DNA of 64,000 nucleotides from Nageia nagi. Its lineage: Eukaryota > Pinophyta. The notes beneath the pieces were generated by a model, which saw only the letters and a list, made by a program, of their open reading frames with translations, was not told the DNA's origin and did no database searches. Made by a program: the position numbers and the translations under genes. Position 1 is the first letter of the stretch; each line of letters starts with the position of its first letter. The stretch spans positions 145,700,001 to 145,764,000 of the forward strand of contig JBITNC010000001.1 in the NCBI GenBank assembly GCA_050084985.1, in the 5' to 3' direction. Positions 35,801 through 48,391 of this stretch are shown here, in pieces.

Positions 35801-36300
35801 CCTAAAGTTAATAATTAAATCAGCATAATAGATGGGATGACAAGATGAACCCTCCCCCTAGCTTTGAACCACCAAATAATAGCTGGACTATAGTCTCTCT
35901 CCTACCTCCTAGAATCTTATCTAGTATTCATGAAAGAAAAACTATATTCCCTTTGGTGGAAGGATGGATAGGGTAAGAAATCAAATTTTTCTATTAAGAT
36001 AGGATATAATAGCCTAAATATAAACTCTAAAGACCAGAGGAAATGGTTATGGAAAAATATATGGAGAATGAATCTAACCCCCAAAGGGCCCTCTATTATG
36101 TGGGTAGAAGTATTAGGTAAAATACTTACCCTAGATGACCTAAAAAAGAGAGGGATGAAACTCCCTAATAAATGTACCCTATATAAAAAGATGAAGAAAT
36201 GATCCACCACATGTTGCTCAAGTGTGAATTTATGATGCAAATCTAGGATATCAATCTAATAAATATTGTAAAAAGGTGACTATCCCTTTGTCATTGGAAA
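32890..36300 (+). pseudogene. LINE-C ORF2: endonuclease-reverse transcriptase remnant
   Basis: The endonuclease start is visible as IRGCNDPKKIYIF, with LIQELKLKKDTIIDIKRKLW following. TWLIIGDFNTIIHQYDK keeps GDFN at 33,303-33,314. Reverse transcriptase blocks are APFIEDEIIFSFFIMGKDKA and LDGFYLNLF near 34,200, and RKGDSIFPYLFIFLIKVLDG near 34,830. The catalytic motif FxDD is replaced by FINYTI at 34,954-34,965, so both aspartates are lost. The zf-RVT tail near 36,080 reads KGPSIMWVEVLGKILTLDDL, KKRGMKLPNKCTLYK. The reading frame changes repeatedly. Confidence 0.82.
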
Positions 36301-36599
36301 TTATTATTAAAGATTAACACTTAGGAGGCTCTAAAAGGAATATTCATGAAGAATAAGGTATCCTTCTAGGACACATCACCTAAAGCATATGGAAAGAGCA
36401 GAATATGAAGATCTTTAGAGAATATAGCCAAACAACTTCCAAAGTAACACACAAAATCATTCAAGTGAAAAAGGAAAATATAATTGCATGTATGAATATT
36501 AACCCAAACAAGGATGATGAGTTTGTTAACTTCATTTAAAAGCTCTAGTTAGAGGACCCACAAAATATACCAACTAGAGTGTATAGAGATCACATCACC

Positions 36600-37385
36600 C
36601 TCCTATCATGATCACTTGTGTTATGATAAATATAGTTATAAACACTTTGAACATTGAATATTAGAAGCATTTGCATATATTCAATATGTAGACATATTGT
36701 ACATATATGATGCTAATTATTTCCAATCTATTGTTGTGTAAATTTTCCCATATAATGGTATCAATAGCTTTATCTCATAACCTGGAGTAACAACCATAAT
36801 ACTATGTATAAATAAACTATATCTAGAGTACATTTTATATGGTTTGATCATGTATCAATGACCATTATATGGAAAAATATCATAAGCATTTGAAAAAGGC
36901 ATTTCAATTGGCCATGCACTATATGCCCCATTATCATATGTATATTGATATTTATTTTTTAGTTTTTATGACATGTGAATCAAATCCAAATCATCAACAT
37001 CCTCCTTTGGTAGATCAACTGAGTACTTGTGTAACCTAGAACATGCATCTATTGATAATTTATGAAGTATTTTTAAAATCTTGTTATTATAGATATTATT
37101 ATAATTTAATCTGATGGACATACACATTATTTTAGCTTCATCTATTGGATCTACATATTAATTTTATTTATTTATATTCAATATATAATAATTCAAAAAT
37201 GAATTCAAATTTTGACCCTAATTAATTACTTCATAACCATCATCATCTTCTCATGACAAGTTTGTCTTATCGATCCTTTGCACATTTTGTTCCTGCAACA
37301 TTAGCCATAAAAAAAGTTAAATATTACAAACAATATCAGTAAAGTGAGAATTTAGATGATATTTCATTTCTACATTGTACATCAT
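36600..37385. other. AT-rich stretch without recognised features
   Basis: No domain recognised on either strand. The minus-strand tandem-repeat tract begins just to the right. Confidence 0.45.
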
Positions 37386-37389
37386 AACA

Positions 37390-37680
37390 TTAAGCTTACA
37401 TCATACTCATCATATGAAATATCACTCCTCGTCACAAGACCTACACAAAATATCTCAAGATCTAATTTAGATGAAATATCTCTCCTTAGCCTTCTAGCAA
37501 CTTGCATAGGTAACTCTTCTAAATTAGATGATATATCACTCCTAACAACCCTTTAACATTGAGGTAATGGTATATGAACATCTAAATCATATGATACATC
37601 ACTCATAAAAACCCTATTTTATTGAGGTAGTGGCATATGAACATCTAAATCTGATGACAAATCAATCCTTCCATGCCTTG
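37390..37680 (-). pseudogene. Protein remnant with 21-residue tandem repeats
   Basis: On the minus strand the sequence is built of units with a spacing of 63 bp (21 codons), clearest between 37,561 and 37,624: RIDLSSDLDVHMPLPQ, MSDVSYDLDVHIPLPQ, RSDISSNLEELPMQ, RRDISSKLDLEIF, RSDISYDEYDV. The consensus is R-S-D-I-S-S-D-L-D-V-H-M-P-L-P-Q. Period and codon phase agree, so it once encoded protein. Identity is unknown; a transposon accessory protein is possible. It is broken by stops. Confidence 0.5.
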
Positions 37681-37689
37681 ACATAGTGA

Positions 37690-38200
37690 TATAAGCCAAG
37701 TCACTAACCTATTTTATAATTTAAAGAAAAAAATAGATTATATAAAATAATAATAGTATCAAAGAAGAAAAATATAGGATCCTAAAATATGAATATAAAT
37801 GGTAAGATTATTCAAAATAAAGTGAAAACTAGAAAAATCTGTAACTTCTTTGTTATAAAATATATAAAGGCATAGGAAAATTTTGAATGGCTTGTTAAAC
37901 ATTCAAATTTTACTAAAAACTTAGAGGTTTTAATTTAGAATTTATTGAAAATGGTTCAAATAGAAAAAATATAATTGGCTTTCTATGATTTAATGGGCAT
38001 GTTTGTAATTATTTCTTCAAATGCATAATTTAATTTGATAGCTCGCTATACCTATGGGAGGATAATTCAAATTATTTTCATCATTATTAAATTACATGCA
38101 TAATATTTCATTATTTGATATTTATATAAATTGTACATTGATGTGGATAAGAAAATATCATGTAGTTATATATGGAATATTTCTAAAGTTGTCCACCTTA
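37690..38200. other. AT-rich stretch left of the telomere-like tract
   Basis: No feature recognised. Confidence 0.45.
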
Positions 38201-38204
38201 AGCA

Positions 38205-38549
38205 CCACTAAAAACCCTAACCACTAACCCAAACCATGAACCACTAATCCTAACCCTAACCACTAACCCTAATCCTAACCACTAAACCTAACCTGAACAC
38301 TAACTCTATTAAGGTATTATTTAGTATTAATACATAATTTTATAATAATTTATTTATAATTATATTATTAATATCTAATTTTATTTTATTAATACCTAAC
38401 CCCTAATCATAACCCTAACCTTAATGCTAAGCTTATGACTAACCCTATTAAGGTATTATTTAATATTAATATCTAATTTTAATATAATTTATTTCTATTA
38501 TATTTAATATCAAATTTTATTTTATTAATACATAAGCCCTAACCCTAAT
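38205..38549. repeat. Telomere-like interstitial tract, left half
   Basis: Three clusters (38,205-38,300, 38,397-38,450, 38,530-38,554) of variant units such as ccctaaccactaa and ccctaatcctaa, related to the plant telomere repeat CCCTAAA. They are separated by two copies of a 140-150 bp AT-rich segment starting ctattaaggtattatttaat. The orientation is the C-rich strand on plus. The right half continues at 63,169 after the retrotransposon array. Confidence 0.8.
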
Positions 38550-38554
38550 CCTAA
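38550..38554. repeat. Target-site duplication, left copy
   Basis: CCTAA directly before the first LTR (TGTAAC). It matches 63,169-63,173. Confidence 0.8.
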
Positions 38555-41520
38555 TGTAACAACCCACCCAATGACACTAGTCAACCTTGAACATTATGGA
38601 AGGTGTAAATGATATCATATTTGAACTATTACTATGTGATGATTAATTTTAAGTGAAAATATGTATTGTTTGTATTAAGTTGATATTGGATTTGAAATTT
38701 TATGATGCATGTAATAGGTTACTGAAAGATGAAAGGAGCAATCAAAGACCCAACAAACCAAAGGTGAATTAGTGATGGGAACAAAAGGGTATGAGAAGGA
38801 AATGATTAGCGTTGAATCGTTTACACACCCTATGACCATCGTAGATCATGTAGTTGCATGTAGAATAATTTTTATGACTATCAATTTTTTGATGAAATTG
38901 TATTTGATAATGTGTGTGGGTTAATCTTTCCCTACAGGATGAGGTGAACATCACAGGTAAAGGTATGTTTTTCTTATTTTGTATTTTTGAAATTTAAAAT
39001 TGAAATGGACGTAAAAAGTAATATACCTTATTTAAATTTGATAATTTATACAAGGCTATAAAAATAAATTAAAAAAAAAAATTAAAATGAGTGCCCATAC
39101 TATTTCTACATGGGGTTAATAGTAAAAACACTATTAGAAAAAGACTACAGTCACCTTGTGGTGTTACAAAATATTTAATGGGTAGAAAAATAATAGAGTA
39201 ATGACCCTACATAGTTTTGTTTTCTTATGTTAGGTATGGATAATAGTTGGTATTAATTTGTTAGTTAATAAAAAATATTTCAAAATATTTAATACCATTT
39301 CAATCATCAATAACTTTAAGAGAACTTACCCCAAAAATTATTAAAGGTGTGAGGAGATATCCATTTGAATACACTTGGACCTCCTTGGCTATAAATAAAG
39401 GAGTGAAAACTTTAGCTAATCATCTACCTATCTATATTTTATTATTTCATTCTTATTATTCTTAAGCTTGGATGTAGAGTTACATGAAGAAAAAAGTCTC
39501 TCTTCCCTCTTCAAGTCAAGGTGCATTATTTTACATTCTTTTTGCATAATTAAAGTAGTCCTATTTTTGAGGTATTTAATGAGTTTTATGAACATAAAGA
39601 AGTAAGATTTTCTTTTGTTATTCTCTTTTATTTATATGTAGGGGTAAAAATGTTTATGTACAAATTGTATTATATATTTTATGATATTTTAAAGAGATTA
39701 ATCAAATATTTATTCTTATGCCTTTAGTTAGAAATTAATAAATTTATTTTGACATGAATTTTATTAAATTTCTAATATGATGTTTATCATAATGTTTGCT
39801 AAAGTTTTATAGAAATAATTATTATTAGAAATGTTGTACCATTTGAAAATACATAGTGGTTATTTTATTTAAAGGTTGGCACCATGTCTTTTTCTTTAAA
39901 AAATAAAGGAATGAGATTTTCTTTTATTATTGTCTCTTTATTTAGATGTAGGATTGAAACATTTCACATACAAATTGTATTATATATTTTATGATATCTA
40001 AGGTGATTAGTCAAATATTTCTCCTTATGTCTTTATCTAAAGTTTAATGAATTTATTTTGACATAAATTTTACTAAAGTTTTAATATGATGTTTATCACA
40101 ATGTTTGATAAAATTGCATAGAATTAATTGTTGTTAGAAGTGTTGTACCCTTTGAAGAGATAATGATTATTTTATTTAAAGGTTGGTACCATGTTTTTTT
40201 TTTTTAAATGTAAAGGAGTAGGATATTTTTTTATTTGTTTTTATTTATTTAGATGTAGGGGTGGAAAAGTTTATGTACAAATTGTATTACGTATTTTATA
40301 ATATTTTAAGGAGACTAGTCAAATATTTCTCCTTATTTCTTTAACTAGAGTTTAATAAATTTATTTTGATATTAATTTTATTAAAGTTCTAATATGATGT
40401 TTAGTAAAAAAATATTATTAAATTCAAATGAAAGTAAAAAAATATGAATTACTAAAAATATTTTTTTTTATTATTATCTAAGTTTGATAATTAAACTAAG
40501 TAATATCTAATGAGGCAATAAATATGTTTAATATTTTTAATAACTAATTAAAGTACTCTTTAGAATCTTGTATTAAATAAACTATGGTTTTAAGATTATG
40601 ATATTGGTATAATATTTAGTAAAATAATTCAAACTGTACCAATTACATTAATTAATTAATAAGGTATCCAAGACCTTATTGTGAATGATTTAATTATTTA
40701 AGTTGAATTAATTATAGGGTAAATAAATAATAGATCAATGTACATTGACCAAGGAAAAAAGATAATTTCTCTTGAGGTCTATAGTTAAATTCATTTAAAT
40801 AATGGTCAAGTTTAAAAAGGTTTATTCTAATCCTCCTCCCTCCTAGTACTCGATCCATTCAGCAAGCTCCAAGGGCATGTTCAATGCTCAAAGATCGATA
40901 GAGATGTTTGATGGTTGATACAATGGTCAAAACCATTTGACATGAAAAAATTTGAATTACAAACTCATTAGATATGAAATAGTATGATTTTTCAAAAATA
41001 TCACATTAGTGATTAAATGGGTTATTTTATATTATATTAATTCAATGATTATATTATATGAAATAGTATGATTTATCAATATATTATATTATACTATATT
41101 AAAATATATTGATCATAAGAGATAATTTGAAAATACTATGGAAAATAATTTTGATTATTTGAGACTATTATATGATCTAAATCATAATATTTCTCGAACA
41201 TTGATTAGCACTTAAACTAGCAATATTAAACCTTTACAACATAATAAGTACAACTTCTCAAGATTAAGGATATGATAAATAAGTCCAAATAAAATAAGGG
41301 TACAATCATTAGGAGTATCCACTCACAAGCGAGGATAAGAATGCTTGGTGAATGAACCCTTATACTTAAAAAGAAAGGATGAAGACTAAATAAATTTGGT
41401 AAGGTATCAATATGTAATACATGTAGGATATAAGTCTATTAATAGTAAACCTAATGAATTGAATAGATTGAAAAAATATTTGGTCCTAAATTTAGGGGTT
41501 TTAAATGGAGTAACGTTACA
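38555..41520 (+). repeat. LTR1 of the array
   Basis: 2,966 bp, from TGTAACAACCCACCC to GTAACGTTACA. It contains three ~310 bp tandem units (about 39,590-40,440). It lacks a ~30 bp segment near 41,112 (gggaaatgttaggaacc type) that is present in LTR2, LTR3 and LTR4. Confidence 0.85.
39590..40440 (+). repeat. ~310 bp tandem units in LTR1 (3 copies)
   Basis: Landmark tttagatgtaggggtg-type sequences at about 39,635, 39,943 and 40,252 repeat at 305-310 bp. Each unit contains atgtacaaattgtatta, tcaaatatttctccttat and ggttggtacca. Confidence 0.8.
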
Positions 41521-41521
41521 T

Positions 41522-41534
41522 TGGTATTAGAGCA
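41522..41534 (+). promoter_or_regulatory. Primer binding site, internal domain 1
   Basis: tggtattagagca directly after LTR1 resembles the initiator methionine tRNA complement tggtatcagagc with one transition. Confidence 0.8.
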
Positions 41535-41943
41535 AGTTTTCCATTAGGAACTAGGGAAAAGTAGTAAGTAAAGAGTGATCCTAATTTATTCCACATCATG
41601 TAAGAAACATGAAGATATAACAAGATGGTATGACCTTAGACTTGGCTACTTATAGAGTCAAATATATAATCGAACATAGATGATATATTATCATACTATG
41701 GTTTATGGACTTTGAAAATCAATGACACTATAAGGTTGGAAAAGGAAAAAGTTGAACTTCAACAAATTTGATGCTAAGAATTATCCAAGAAAACTAAAGA
41801 AAGGTATCTCTCCCCTACAAAGCAAATCATCAATCAGATTGCTAGGAGGAATAAGTAACTAGCAAAAATAGAATGAGATTCAAGGCCCATAGTGGTAAGG
41901 AATAGGTTTGAAAAAGGAGCTATTTTTGCAAATGACATTATAA

Positions 41944-42189
41944 GTGAAACAAGAGCTCTCCATGATGATTTTTGATGGAGAATGTGAACTTGAAGACACT
42001 ATAAATATTAAGAGTATGATTCTTCTTCCTATGGAAGAAAATCTTATTCAGATTACACCTCCACCTATGCTTAGGCTAAACCATGAAATGAACTTATGGA
42101 TAATAACTGAAAGTTTAAATGCCATGGAAGCTAATGTACACATAAAAGAGTTACATTTCATTGAAGGGATAAAGTACATCATGAATTAG
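41944..42189 (+). pseudogene. Array frame a: unrecognised protein, internal domain 1
   Basis: An open 81-codon frame (FDGECELEDTINIKSMILLP, ENLIQITPPPMLRLNHEMNL, ESLNAMEANVHIKELHFIEG). A frameshift near 41,975 separates it from an upstream part in another frame (NRFEKGAIFANDIISETRAL, HDD). The same reading occurs at about 49,500-49,785 in internal 2, where the two parts are in one frame, and at about 55,300-55,586 in internal 3. Conservation in frame across copies supports former coding. No known domain. Confidence 0.5.
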
Positions 42190-42313
42190 GTTCAAAAATA
42201 TGTTTTATCATACTTTGTAATAGAATATTTTATTAATAAACTTCTTATTTTGTTTGGAATGTAACAAGGTGAATTTTGAACACATTGTAAATGTATATGT
42301 CATTTATTTCAAT

Positions 42314-42664
42314 ATGGCAGGTAAAATAAAATTTAGAAAGGGAAGAAAAGGTCAAAAGAAAGTAAAAAAAATTACTAATAACCTTATGGAAGTAAAAGAG
42401 GATACCACCTTGCAAAGTTTCCTAAACTTATAGAAGGAAAAAGAAAAGAAAAAGCTAAAAGAAGTAGCCACTTCAAGAAAGGGAAATAAAATGATGATCA
42501 TCAAACCTAGTGCAAAACAAGATTTTCCTCTCTTATATGGAAGAAATGTTCCTACCCTAACTCTTGAAATCATTGATTACCTTCAAGATAGGAGTGGAAA
42601 AATATTATTGTCTAATGAGGAGACTAAACAAATGATCATTGAGAAAGATCCCACTAGTAAATGA
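42314..42664 (+). pseudogene. Array frame b: basic protein, internal domain 1
   Basis: From ATG 42,314 to TGA 42,664, 117 codons with one internal TAG (at LNL-stop-KEKEKKK, probably a former Trp). The N-terminus is strongly basic (MAGKIKFRKGRKGQKKVKK), a possible RNA- or DNA-binding or nuclear signal region. Then come EDTTLQSFLNL, EVATSRKGNKMMIIKPSAKQ, DFPLLYGRNVPTLTLEIIDY and LQDRSGKILLSNEE. Counterparts start at 49,914 and 55,712, each with its own indels. A gag-like role is plausible but unproven. Confidence 0.55.
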
Positions 42665-43849
42665 GGATGAAAAGAGCAGAAGGAACCATTTTATGTACTA
42701 AATAATATTAAATCCTTCCTAAATGTATTATTCATTGTCCCTTTTGTGAAATAGAAGTATCTTCTTTTTAAATACATAAAAAGTTTTAATATTAAATAAG
42801 AGTGGATGTATTGTAAAGATTTGAACTTTATTATTAGTTTCTATCCATAAACCCAATGGCTAGTTATCTTAGTCAGATGATTTTGAATTAGCATAGTACA
42901 ATCTATTGATTGGTAATTTGAAATTGAAGGATTGTAAAACTTGATATGGAGAGCTATATACATGGGGATCATGAACATAGGACATTACATTTGGAGAAAT
43001 GGATTGAAAAATGATAAATGAGAAAAATAAATGAGAAAGAACCCAATTTCCTTATCATCTTAAAACTGCAAAGGAATATGTAGTTTTCCAAGGGAGACTT
43101 TGTTGCTAAAGCATCCATGAGATAGTAAGAGGTCCTAACCTTACTCCTGGTGAGATTGAAGATGGACCCATATAAGCTAATATTTGTATCAATAGTGCAT
43201 TATAAGGTGTAAGTAAAATTACCCTCCAAGTGAGACTAGGATAGAAAAATAACCAAATATAGTAGAATAAATGCTCCTCAATTTCAATTTGGATAATCAC
43301 ACAACAACCAAAGTTGTTCAATGGATAGATAGTAATAATGGCTAGATCTGGAAAAAAAAGAAAACCCATTGCCTTTCATGAACACCATGATAGGAAATCA
43401 TAAATCCCATGATGAATAATAGTTTTTTGAATTCCATCCAAAAGAGTAGTGAGGTGTGCAACAAGATGATATCTTCTATGATTCACCATTTTTCATTTTT
43501 CAATGCACCAAAACCAAGAAATCCTACTTATAAAAATAACATCTACCTAGATAGATGATAACTAATAAATGATAAATGGTATACAAAAATACTCAAATGA
43601 GTGGATGATAAGAGAATTTACATTAAATATCCACTAAAGAATTATGGATGATGAGAAGCCCTACTCTCAAAAGCATATTTAAAAAGATACTAAGGGAAAT
43701 ATTGGATGATATTATGGCAAATAAAAATGCATGATATGACACTACCTTTATATGTACAATGTGACATCTCAACAAAAAGGCATTAATACTTCTTAGATGA
43801 CTTTTCTTATGAAATTATAGTGAAAAAAAATTTAGTTGAAAAATACTAA

Positions 43850-44198
43850 AGAATAGATAAAGCATCATCAATAGGATCATGAGGAATGTGAAAAAATTTA
43901 GAATACCACTTGTTCAGAGAGAAATAAATTAATGATTAAGCTCATGAAACAAGAATGAAAGATGATTAATCAAATTTAAATTGTGTAAGAATAGAAATTT
44001 TCATATCTTAGTGCCTTTATGCAAGAAATAGAAATGTGAAAAACATAGGCACAAAGTTATGAACAATTATTGTTTGAACATGGCATTCATGTAACATCGA
44101 AGTCACTCAATGATAAGGGTGAAAATGTATCTCTAATGCAGAGTCAAATGGGAGAAAGTCATCATTTTTTTGAACTATTAATTGATATAAATAAATGA
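43850..44198 (+). pseudogene. Array frame c: coiled-coil-like protein, internal domain 1 (partial)
   Basis: Counterpart of the frames at 51,415-51,834 and 57,205-57,597. Readable blocks are TTCSERNKLMIKLMKQE, FSYLSAFMQEIEM, YEQLLFEHGIHVTSKSLNDK, GENVSLMQSQMGES and LLIDINK before TGA 44,196-44,198. The 5' half is shortened compared with the other copies. Confidence 0.5.
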
Positions 44199-44445
44199 TT
44201 ATTGATAATAAGTACTAAAAATAATTATTTAGTATCATACATTTAAAAAAAAATATGAAAAGTAGAAAAATTCTTAAAATGCTAATGATTATTTGCCTAT
44301 CTTTTAGGTTTACTATAAAAATTTAATGGGAAATCTTTAATCAATTCCTTATATATATATAGACCTTACAAAGATAGGTTAAAAAAGAAATTTTTGATGA
44401 CATTAAAAGTGCATTTATATGCCAATAATTGATCATCAAAGCAAA

Positions 44446-44655
44446 ATGAAGAGAATCTCTTTGGATTTAAAGAGATACTCTAAATTGAAAACTGATCATG
44501 TTGATGATCGAGTAAGTTTAGTTGGTCATTTTAAACAAAAGTTCTAACTTATTCAAGAAATATTTGAAAGAAATTGAGTTTTTGATAGAAATTTTTGAAG
44601 CAAACTTGACTTTTATCTTAGTTTACGCTAAATGTATTCTCAAAATATGGTAATA
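44446..44655 (+). pseudogene. Array frame d: short Lys-rich protein, internal domain 1
   Basis: ATG 44,446 (MKRISLDLKRYSKLKTDHVD). The counterpart of the intact 68-codon frame at 52,081-52,287 in internal 2; here a frameshift near 44,545 and other changes break it. Confidence 0.4.
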
Positions 44656-45479
44656 AATCCAAATAAAGAAAGTACAGGTGATGTTGAACTTTTTATGTAA
44701 GTACAAATAGAGTTATATTCTTTGATAATGACTATGGTATTATTGTTTTAAAGCAACAATGATGATTTGATTTGAATTTATTGTTCATTTTCTTTTGAAA
44801 AATGACTTTTTGAAATAGTATTATTGATGATACTTGTTTTGAATGAAAAAATAAGAGGATATGAATTGATATGTTTGATTCAAATGTTATGTGCTTAAGA
44901 TCTTGCTTTAATGTTATTATAGTGTACATATCATATGAATAAAAGTGATATAATATATGATTCAAAATATTAGGTGAGGATTTGTTGAAATGATGATAAC
45001 CACCATGATATGGAAGTTTTTGCTTCAAAAATACATTTGGATTCTTAAGATATGGGCAATGGAGCTCGAACCACTGGGGATACTAATCGATAGTTATGGG
45101 CAAGTTAGTTATCTTACCTAAGGAAAAGAGGTAGTAACCAAGAAATTTGTACTATACTAAATGAGGATATATGTTGTAGCCATTTCTTTATCATGGATTA
45201 ATGTTTGGGAATGATTAGTACTATGGAGGCAATGTGTATTATTCATAGTTTAGTGAAAAATATGTTGTGCATATGACCTCATTTTGGATTAGCACTATCT
45301 TAGGTGATATGCACCCCAAGCTGAAACTAAAACACTAACACTATGACCAAATAGCCTACTGTAGTTGACTAGTTTACAGATAGCAATAGTGGTATCATGT
45401 GAACTCTAGAAATGAAGTGGTTGATGAATTTCGGTAGTTGATCAATTTAACCCACTTAAGGGTCAACCAGCCATTGATA

Positions 45480-45627
45480 TCAACTCAAGTTAGATCATCC
45501 TAATTTCCCTTGAAAATATTGAATCTAGTGTAGTAAGTTATGTCACCATGAATTGTGATCCCAAAAAAGTAATAAGAGAAGAAAGAAACACAAAGGACTA
45601 TGTTAATCTTAAGGGGGGAGTATGTAA
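45480..45627 (+). pseudogene. Array frame e: C-terminal frame running into LTR2
   Basis: The frame LENIESSVVSYVTMNCDPKK, VIREERNTKDYVNLKGGSM ends with TAA at 45,625-45,627, two bases inside LTR2. The same end (VNPNGGSM, stop in the LTR) occurs at 59,055-59,057. The polypurine tract therefore doubles as coding sequence. Confidence 0.5.
45611..45620 (+). promoter_or_regulatory. Polypurine tract before LTR2
   Basis: aaggggggag immediately precedes tatgtaac of LTR2. It would prime plus-strand DNA synthesis. Confidence 0.8.
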
Positions 45628-46559
45628 CGACATAGCTAATGGCACTAGTTGACCTTGGATATTATCAAGGGTGTAAATGATATCATATTTGAACTATTAC
45701 TATGTGATGATTAATTTTAAATAGAAATATTTATTATTTATATCAAATTGATGCTAGCTTTGAGATTTTATGATGCAAGTATTAGGTTACTACAAGATGA
45801 AAGGAGTAATTAAAGACCTAATGAACCAAAGGTGAATTGGTGATGGGAACAAAAGGTTAAGAGGAGGAAATGATTGGAATTGAATCATTGAAACACCCTA
45901 TAACCATCAAAATCATTTATTTACATGTAGAATAATTGTTATGACTATCAATTTCTCGATAAAATTGTATTTTCCAATGTGTATAGATTAATTTTGTCCT
46001 GTAGTATGAGGTGAGCACCTTTGATTTGTATTTTTGAAATTTGTATTCAAAATGGAGGGAAAAAAAGATATAATTTATTTAAATTGATAATTTATATAAG
46101 GTTATAAAAATTAATTTAAAAAAAAATTAAAATAAGTGCCCATACTATTGCCACATGGGGTTAATAGTAAAAACTCTATTAGAAAAAGACTAAGGTCACC
46201 TTATGGTATTATAAGATATTTAATGGATAGGAAAATAATAGAGTAATAATCTTACTTAGTTATTTTTTCTTATGTTAGGTATGGATAATAGTTGGCACTA
46301 ATTTATCAATTAATAAAAAAAATTTAAGATATTTAATACTATTTCAATCATCAATAATTTTAAGTAAACTTACCCCAAAAATTATTAAAGATGTGAGCAG
46401 ATGTGAATTTGGACACTCATGGACCTCTTTGGCTATAAATAAAGAGGTGAAAACTTAAGTAAATCATCTACCTATCTATCTTTTATTATTATATTCTTAT
46501 TATTCTCAAGCTTGGTTGTAGAGTTACTTATTTTTGAGGTAGTTAATGAGTTGTATCAA

Positions 46560-47400
46560 AGTAAAGAAGTGGAATTTTGTTTTGTTATTGTCCTTTTTAT
46601 TTAGATGTAGCAGTGAAAAATTTTATGTACAAATTGTATTATGTATTTTATGATATTTTAAGAAGATTAATCAAATATTTCTCCTTATATCTTTAGCTAG
46701 AATTTAATAAATTTATTTTGATATGAATTTTATTAAATACCTAATATGATGTTTATCATAATATTTGCTAAAGTTTTATAGATTTAATTATTGTTAAAAA
46801 TGTTGTACCATTTGAAGAGATATAATGGTTATTTTATTTAAAAGTTGGTACCATATTTTTTTCTTTAAAAAGTAAAGGAATGAGATTTTCTTTTATTATT
46901 ATCTTTTTGTTTAGATGTAGAAGTGAAAAATTTTACATACAAATTATATTATGTATTTTATGATATTTTAAGAGATAGTCAAATATTTCTCTTTATACCT
47001 TTAGCTAAAATTTAATGAAATTATTTTGATATGAATTTTATTAAAATCTTAATATGATATTTATCATAATATTTGATAAAGTTTCATAGAATTCATTGTT
47101 ATTAGAAGTATTATACCCTTTGAAGAGATAATGGTTATTTTATTTAAAGGTTGGTACCATATCCTTTTCTTTATAAAGTAAAGGAGTGAGATTTTCTTTT
47201 ATTATTTTTCTTTTATTTACATGTAGGTGTGGAAAATTTTATGTACAAATTGTATTATGTATTTTATGATATTTTAAGGAGATTAATCAAATATTTCTCC
47301 TTATTTCTTTAGCTAGAGTTTAATGGATTTATTTTGACATGAATTTTATTAAAATCTTAATATGATGTTTAGTAAAAAATATTATTAAATTCAAGTGAAA
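46560..47400 (+). repeat. ~310 bp tandem units in LTR2 (3 copies)
   Basis: Landmark agatgtag-type sequences at about 46,603, 46,913 and 47,221 repeat at ~310 bp. Confidence 0.8.
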
Positions 47401-48391
47401 GTAGAAAAAGATAAATTAATAAAAATATATATTTTTGTTATTATCTAAATTTATCAATTAAACTAATTAGTATCTAATGAGGTGATAAGTATTTTTAATA
47501 TTTTTAATAAGTAATTGAAGAACTCTTTAGAATCTTGTATTAAATAAACTATGGTCTTAAGATTATGATATTGGTATAATATTTAGTAAAATAATTCAAA
47601 TGGTACCAATTACATTAATTAATTAATAAGGTATCCAATACTTTATTATGAATGATTAAATTATAGCTTAAATAAATAATAGATTAATATACATTGATAA
47701 AAAATAGAGATAATTTCTTTTAAAGTTTGTAGTTAAATTTATTTACATAATGGTCAAATTTAAAAAGAGTTGTGCTGATTCTCCTCCCTCGTAGTACTTT
47801 ATCCTTACATGTAGGGGTGGAAAATTTCATGTACAAATTGTATTATGTATTGTATGACATTTTAAGGAGACTAGTCAAATATTTCTCCTTATTCTTTTAG
47901 CTAGAGTTTAATGGATTTATTTTGATATGAATTTTATTAAAATATTAATATGATGTTTACTAAAAAATATTATTAAATTCAAGTGAAAGTAGAAAAAAAT
48001 GAATTAATAAAAATATATATTTTTATTATTATCTAAATTTATTAATTAAACTAATTAGTATCTAATGAGGTGATAAGTATTTTTAATATTTTTAATAAGT
48101 AATTGAAGAACTCTTTAGAATCTTGTATTAAATAAACTATGGTATTAAGATTATGATATTGGTATAATATTTAGTAAAATAATTCAAATGGTACCAATTA
48201 CATTAATTAATTAATAAGGTATCCAAGACTTTATTGTGAATAATTAAATTATATTTTAAATAAATAATAGATTAATATACATTGACAAAAAAAAAGATAT
48301 AATTTCTTTTAAAGTCTGTAATTAAATTCCTTTACATAATAGTCAAATTTAAAAAGGGTTATACTGATTCTCCTCCCTCGTAGTACTCTAT
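47221..48391 (+). repeat. ~585 bp tandem duplication inside LTR2
   Basis: The stretch from atgtaggtgtggaaaatttt to ctccctcgtagtactttatc (47,221-47,807) recurs from 47,810 to 48,391 with few changes. It covers the last ~310 bp unit plus the following unique sequence. No other LTR in the array has it. Confidence 0.85.

Larger units (their letters stand above)
31600..36600 (+). mobile_element. LINE-C (L1-type non-LTR retrotransposon), dead
   Basis: Plus-strand ORF1 (about 31,700-32,480) and ORF2 (about 32,890-36,300) in opposite orientation to LINE-A and LINE-B. Ends are approximate because no poly(A) or target duplication is obvious. It is heavily interrupted by stops. Confidence 0.78.
41521..45622 (+). 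other. Internal domain 1 of the array
   Basis: 4,102 bp. It opens with a primer site (41,522-41,534) and closes with aaggggggag (45,611-45,620). It holds several unrecognised frames listed separately (41,944, 42,314, about 43,900-44,198, 44,446, and the C-terminal frame to 45,627). No zinc knuckle, DDE core, YxDD or RNase H motif was found on either strand. Compared with internal 3, the coiled-coil frame here has lost its 5' part. Confidence 0.75.

Noticed and set aside
38205-38549. True chromosome end
   Set aside because: Units are variant, interrupted by AT-rich blocks, short, and continue into non-telomeric DNA on both sides, so it is interstitial.
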